Part shown: one piece after another, positions 8,334 through 11,769 of the stretch
How the letters are laid out: the number at the start of each line of letters is the position of its first letter
Position numbering within the stretch: the first letter of the stretch is position 1
DNA from: Saccoglossus kowalevskii
Taxonomy: Eukaryota > Hemichordata > Enteropneusta > Harrimaniidae
Length of the DNA: 11,769 bases
Assembly: GCF_000003605.2 (NCBI RefSeq)
Contig: NW_003135346.1
Location: 491,627 to 503,395 of the forward strand
Direction: 5' to 3'
The notes under the pieces: model-generated
The model's input: only the letters and a program-made list of their open reading frames with translations
What the model was told of the DNA's origin: nothing
Databases searched by the model: none
Made by a program: the position numbers and the translations under genes

Positions 8334-8813
8334 CATATTACGTAATAGACGAGATAGCTGCAAACGTAAGTATACAACATAAGACTACACTGAGTTGTCT
8401 TTCTAAATGAGTGGCTGTGACAAACATAGAACTGATCGGTAAACATTATTAATAACCGGAATCACTGCTAACGAGGTCAGTCTCTATAGCAGACATTAAA
8501 CACATGTTGTTTACAATTATGCTAGATATAAATACACGCACTGCTATTAATTACCATTGAAACTCCTATAACTGACAACTGTTGTGTAGTTGTTTGTAAT
8601 CTTAAAATATCTGAAACATAATGTTCATTGATTGTCGACTATAAATCGAAAAGATATCGATGCATTAAATGGTTTTCGAATCACCTATTCACATCAAATA
8701 AATATAAATTATAATGTGATGGACGTTGTGGGCATATTGAAATATGCAAATTGATCAGTAATCTTTTATCAAAATCTGTTTTAGGGAGTTATTAAAACAC
8801 TTTGACAACAAAA

Positions 8814-8832
8814 TAAAACACTAGGTGTTTTA
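8814..8832. repeat. Perfect inverted repeat TAAAACAC-TAG-GTGTTTTA
   Basis: Eight-bp arms with a three-base loop. The same word TAAAACAC recurs singly near 8793, 9318, 9407 and 9551, in and around the ~150-bp repeat that follows. Function unknown; it could be the edge of a degraded element. Confidence 0.5.
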
Positions 8833-9140
8833 CGGGGATATAAATGTGTTTATTTAAGTCTTTATTGATAGAAAATTTATGGATTAATGAATACAACCTT
8901 ATGCAAGCAGTATTAACAAAATTGAGTGAAAAGTCTAGGGGATCGCGAGTAAACATTATGGTATATATGTCAACTAGACAATCACCGAAAGTGACGTAAT
9001 ACAATGCACAATGTCAAGCACCAACCTATATGGTCTTACCAACCTAAGTACAACTAAAAAACGAGACACGTGGTGAATTATGTACTTCGTGGTCTTACGG
9101 ATTTTATTAAACCGGATTTGGTGAACGGTAGTTGTAGTTC

Positions 9141-9185
9141 AAATCACATCTGAGCATTCTCACATGTGATTTAAACATGTGATTT
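9141..9185. repeat. Inverted repeat AAATCACAT / ATGTGATTT with a second direct copy
   Basis: AAATCACAT at 9141-9149 pairs with ATGTGATTT at 9164-9172, and the right arm is repeated directly at 9177-9185 (13-bp offset). It lies immediately before the diverged ~150-bp tandem repeat and may mark its edge. Confidence 0.45.
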
Positions 9186-9570
9186 TTCTCGAAAAATTTT
9201 CATTTTGAAACACTTCAGAAACAAAATCACCAACGATGTTTCAACCCGATGAACCAGTGTTAATGTGAACACCAGTGAAAAGTGTTAATGCATTAGACAC
9301 ATTTGTGTTCATGAGAGTAAAACACTAAAACACTTTTCTTCTAAATTGTTAAATTGTTTTATCATGAAGCACTTCCTAAAACAAACACAGGTGTAATGTT
9401 TCAAGGTAAAACACTCAACTATGTATGTTTTATAAGTGTTTACGTATATGACATGTACACACGTTCATATAAGTAACAAAAACACTTTTCTTTGAAACTG
9501 TTTCATTTTGTGGAACTTCAGAAAACAAACAGACATACAATGTTTCAACCTAAAACACCTGATTATATAC
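9183..9570 (+). repeat. Three diverged copies of a ~150-bp tandem repeat
   Basis: Ordered words recur: CACTTTTCTT at 9331 and 9483 (152 bp apart); GTTCATNNNAGTAA at 9307 and 9463 (156 bp); and (A/G)ATGTTTCAAC(C/G)-like words at 9235, 9395 and 9539 (160 and 144 bp). Copies also share a CACTTC(AG/CT)-AAACAAA segment. It is unrelated in sequence to the 150-bp repeat at 6970-7340. Copies differ by many substitutions and small indels, so the array is old. Confidence 0.65.
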
Positions 9571-9895
9571 AGGTAACATGTGTATGCCGTCTACGGTGTG
9601 CATCTATAATGTACACAGTACTTATTATCGGCTGTATGCAACGTATTTATTAGGAAAATGCTAACACACGTCACATTTGTCAGCAAATCATACTGTGCGC
9701 ATGTAGTGATACATTTATCAATTTAAGCATTTTGCGAGTGTGCATACCATGTACCTGTCACAAGTTTAATAAACGATGGAATTAAACATGCACTGTATTG
9801 TTATCAATATTCGAGTTAGTAAGCTGGATGACGCTGCTCTAAACAGACATTATTTTCCCTGTGATCTAATCATTAGATTCGGTGTTGAATTCCAA
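9571..9895. other. Non-coding stretch flanking the LINE 3' end
   Basis: No gene seen. A perfect 7-bp inverted repeat ATCTAAT-C-ATTAGAT lies at 9864-9878, just outside the LINE tail. Confidence 0.5.
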
Positions 9896-9993
9896 TCTAT
9901 CTATCTCTATCTAAAAAAAACTTATATAGCGCTGGTATCCAAAACTAAGTTTTGTTCAAAGGCGCTGAAAGCGAACACTACAAATCTGTAGAG
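9896..9993 (-). other. LINE 3' UTR, stem-loop and short-repeat tail
   Basis: On the minus strand the stop is followed by AGCGC (9962-9966), an inner hairpin CAAAAC-TTA-GTTTTG (9940-9954), GCGCT (9928-9932), then ATATAAGTTTTTTTT and TAGATAGAGATAGATAGA (9896-9913). The outer arms AGCGC/GCGCT pair, giving a nested stem-loop. Family knowledge: CR1/L2 reverse transcriptases recognise a 3' stem-loop and leave short tandem-repeat tails, which matches this arrangement. Confidence 0.75.
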
Positions 9994-10266
9994 TTATTCC
10001 ACACTGTAGGCTTTGCTGAACAAGTAGGTCTTAAGTCTCTTTTTAAAAATATTGACATCAGTAACTACACGAAGATCAAGTGGAAGGTCATTCCAGAGTT
10101 TTGGAGCTGCATATGAGAAGGCACGTCCTTCATATGTTTTCTGTCTGTAGTTAGTGTTATGGAGAAGCTTCTTATTGGATGAACGAAGACAGCGACTGGG
10201 TGTGTACACATGAAGTAGATCAAGAATGTAGTTTGGAGCAAGTCCATTCAGAGCTTTGAATGTCAA
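9994..10266 (-). pseudogene. LINE ORF2 C-terminal domain
   Basis: About 90 codons on the minus strand: TFKALNGLAPNYILDLLH, TPSRCLRSS, GRAFSYAAPKLWNDLPL and FKKRLKTYLFSKAYSVE, then stop. This tail is diagnostic of CR1/L2-like ORF2 proteins in animals. It continues the reverse transcriptase in the same register once the intervening LTR and one copy of its target duplication are set aside. The domain itself carries no frameshift or stop. Confidence 0.92.
10262..10266. repeat. Target-site duplication GTCAA (left)
   Basis: Pairs with GTCAA at 10488-10492. The uninterrupted LINE needs this pentamer only once, which supports it as a genuine duplication. Confidence 0.88.
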
Positions 10267-10487
10267 TGTAATGAGGCTATGACGTTTAGTTTAGTTATTT
10301 GCATAATGATATTGATACATTGTATGGAACATCACGCGAGTATTTAGACTCAGTTCCAGGCCTAGCAGTTGAGCAATAAACACCTTGGCTACGAGTGCTC
10401 ATCTCCAGTGTGTTATTCTCCTCCCGGATCTGGTGACCAATACTCACTTGGTTCACTCTACCTTGAGAAGTCTGTTCTCAGTTTACA
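10267..10487 (+). mobile_element. Solo LTR (221 bp) nested in the LINE
   Basis: Starts TGTAATGAGGC and ends GTTTACA, so the ends form TGTAA...TTACA with canonical TG/CA. It is flanked by identical 5-bp direct repeats GTCAA at 10262-10266 and 10488-10492. Inside are an ATTTGCAT octamer at 10297-10304, a TATTTAG TATA-like word near 10341 and AATAAA at 10375-10380, in promoter-then-poly(A) order, so the LTR reads on the plus strand. No primer-binding site, polypurine tract or internal domain is present. It was most likely left by recombination between the two LTRs of a full element. The 5-bp duplication and short LTR suit Ty3/gypsy-type elements (inference). Confidence 0.9.
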
Positions 10488-10492
10488 GTCAA
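10488..10492. repeat. Target-site duplication GTCAA (right)
   Basis: Identical to 10262-10266. On the minus strand it supplies the TTGAC of the Leu-Thr codons preceding FKALNG. Confidence 0.88.
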
Positions 10493-11548
10493 CAACATAA
10501 GTTTGTAGTCAATCCTATAACGAACCAGTCGCCAATGTAACTTCTGTAGAACTGGAGATATTTCATCATATTTTCTAGTGCGGGTGATGATTCTTGCAGC
10601 AGTGTTTTGAGCATGTTGAAGAAGATTGATGCTATTGTCCGGCAGTCCAAATAATAATGAATTCCCATAATCAAGCTTAACAGATAGAACAGCATTAATT
10701 AATGTCTGGCAAGTGTCATTACTGAGATATTTTCTAATGCGACTGATGCGACGAAGATGGTTGTAGATGGATCTGCAAGTAATCTTGATGTGAGTGTTGA
10801 ACATATGAGTACTGTCAAAAGTAACTCCCATGTTACGAGCAGATGTGACTGGTGCAAGTGAACTGGTACAAATGGTGATTTTGTCAATTGGATTAGGCAA
10901 CTTGGTAAACTTAGAGCGAATGAGCAGTACTTCAGTCTTAGAGTCGTTGTGTTGGAGCTTGTTTTGCGTCATCCAGTGTTTAATATCAAGCGTACAAGCC
11001 TCAATTGAGGCTACAGCCGAGATGGAGTCCTTGCGAGTGAAAGCGAGATAGAGCTCATTATCATCAGAATACTGGTGAAAGTCAAAGTTGTGTTGACGAA
11101 TGAGTTTACCCAATGGGGAAATATAGATGGTGAACAAAATAGGGCCAAGTACAGAGCCTTGTGATACCCCAAAGTGAAGCTGAGATGGCTCACTAGTGAC
11201 ACTTGAAACTGAAACTGATTGACATCGATGTTGAAGATGTGATTCAAACCACTGGAGAGCCATATCAGTAACACCAAGATTGGACAGTCTGTTGAGCAGA
11301 ATATTATGATCGATGGTGTCAAATGCAGCTGATAGATCCAGGAGACAGAGTAATACGTAGTCGATGAAACAACAAATGTCATTATGGATTTTCAGAAGAA
11401 CTGTTTCAGTGCTGTGGTACTTTCTATATGCAGATTGCAGTGGTTCCAGAAGTGGGTTTGCAGTAAGATGGTCCGTCAGTTGAGAAGCAACAATCCTCTC
11501 CAAGACTTTGGAGAGAAACGGCAAGTTTGAAACAGGACGATAGTTCAA
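10488..11548 (-). pseudogene. LINE reverse transcriptase domain
   Basis: About 353 codons are open on the minus strand, from NYRPVSNLPFLSKVLERIV. They include LLDLSAAFDTIDH (catalytic Asp near residue 71 of this segment), GVSQGSVLGPILF (residues 127-139), YSDD at 11060-11071 (residues 160-163) holding the other two catalytic Asp, and the thumb/C-terminal words LHWRLVRYRIDYKL. The usual motif forms are GVPQG and YADD, so this copy carries Pro-to-Ser and Ala-to-Ser changes. There is no native start: the preceding codons belong to the endonuclease in another frame. The frame runs into the LTR and stops at TGA 10478-10480. Confidence 0.93.
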
Positions 11549-11769
11549 ATGATTTAATGTTGGTGATAGGTTTCCAGGTAGATAACTTCAGTGAAGATTT
11601 GTAGATGAGTGCAATACCACCGCCAGATGACGTGTTGCGTGGAGTATGCTTGGAGGAGTATCCATTAGGGGTGCATTCAATAATGACATGTTCATCAGTA
11701 TTTTCTTTTATCCAGGTTTCAGTCAGTGCGATAATGTCAATGTCCTTGTCAGTGATATAGTCTCCTACT
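11546..11769 (-). pseudogene. LINE ORF2 endonuclease (APE type) fragment
   Basis: The minus-strand frame reads DYITDKDIDIIALTETW..., then GYSSKHTPRN, SSGGGIALIYK and IKSFELSS. The LTETW motif carries the conserved catalytic Glu (codon at 11718-11720), and GGG-A-IY plus a downstream SFE are typical of CR1/L2 AP-endonucleases. The N-terminal part lies beyond the window. The frame should continue with the H-bearing C-terminal half, but at about 11543-11548 the sequence switches to reverse transcriptase in another frame, so most of the domain is missing. Confidence 0.85.

Larger units (their letters stand above)
7396..8790. other. Intergenic AT-rich stretch with C13 and (AT)n runs
   Basis: C13 at 7506-7518 and an (AT)8-type run at 8317-8333. 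No gene or other repeat recognised on either strand. Confidence 0.5.
9896..11769 (-). mobile_element. CR1/L2-like non-LTR retrotransposon (LINE), defective, running off the right edge
   Basis: Read on the minus strand, the element shows in order: an endonuclease fragment, reverse transcriptase, the characteristic C-terminal domain (FKALNGLAPNYI...SRCLRSS...GRAFSYAAPKLWNDLPL), a short 3' UTR with a stem-loop, the GCGCTATATAAGTTTTTTTT end, and a tail of TAGA/GATA units. Such elements transcribe themselves and insert by target-primed reverse transcription. This copy is dead: its 5' part is outside the window, an internal deletion joins endonuclease to reverse transcriptase out of frame, and a solo LTR splits the protein. 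The Jockey-superfamily CR1/L2 group is my assignment from the NYRPVSN..LSKVLERIV and C-terminal motifs; the exact clade is uncertain. Confidence 0.92.

Noticed and set aside
10267-10500. A longer ~15-bp imperfect duplication around the LTR insertion
   Set aside because: Only the 5 bp GTCAA match perfectly and fit the TG...CA boundaries; the further similarity is weak and unnecessary.
10830-11382. Other frames overlapping the reverse transcriptase (10830-11051 plus, 11011-11382 minus)
   Set aside because: Shadows of the LINE coding frame with no family resemblance.

Overview
The window looks like nuclear DNA from an invertebrate animal. The organism is inferred: it has a multi-exon, intron-bearing gene with GT-AG introns, AT-rich flanks, a minisatellite, a CR1/L2-like LINE, a solo LTR and a hairpin-headed non-coding repeat of a style I associate with molluscs and other lophotrochozoans. 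A mollusc is my best guess, with moderate confidence; nothing here fixes the species.

Layout. Positions 119-3018 (+) carry the last five coding exons of a USP47 orthologue (ubiquitin-specific protease 47), giving about 200 C-terminal residues and ending at TAA 3016-3018. Two AATAAA signals follow within 130 bp. The catalytic domain lies upstream of the window. The third complete intron (1337-2218) is largely filled with degenerate copies of a ~22/45-bp minisatellite. The same sequence family reappears 3' of the gene at about 3603-4560, where it forms a highly uniform 45-bp array of 15 units. That array keeps three reading frames open for 243-311 codons, which I treat as spurious.

From 4560 to 9895 there is no gene I can name. 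On the minus strand, 5994-6143 could be a first coding exon: favourable start context, upstream in-frame stop, consensus donor. The rest of this stretch holds a possible tRNA-like SINE remnant (about 5770), a hairpin-headed repeat with about 2.4 copies of a 150-bp unit (6890-7400), homopolymer C runs, an (AT)n run, and three diverged copies of a second ~150-bp repeat (9183-9570).

The right end (9896-11769, minus strand) is a dead CR1/L2-type non-LTR retrotransposon that runs off the window. It has an endonuclease fragment joined out of frame to reverse transcriptase by an internal deletion, a C-terminal domain, a 3' stem-loop and a (GATA)-like tail. Its reverse transcriptase is split by a 221-bp solo LTR (10267-10487) with TGTAA/TTACA ends and a perfect 5-bp target duplication GTCAA. 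Removing the LTR and one duplication copy keeps the LINE frame in register, so the order of insertion is clear.

I found no novel multi-gene system. The best leads are the shared minisatellite in and behind USP47, the nested LTR-in-LINE structure, and the unassigned minus-strand exon.
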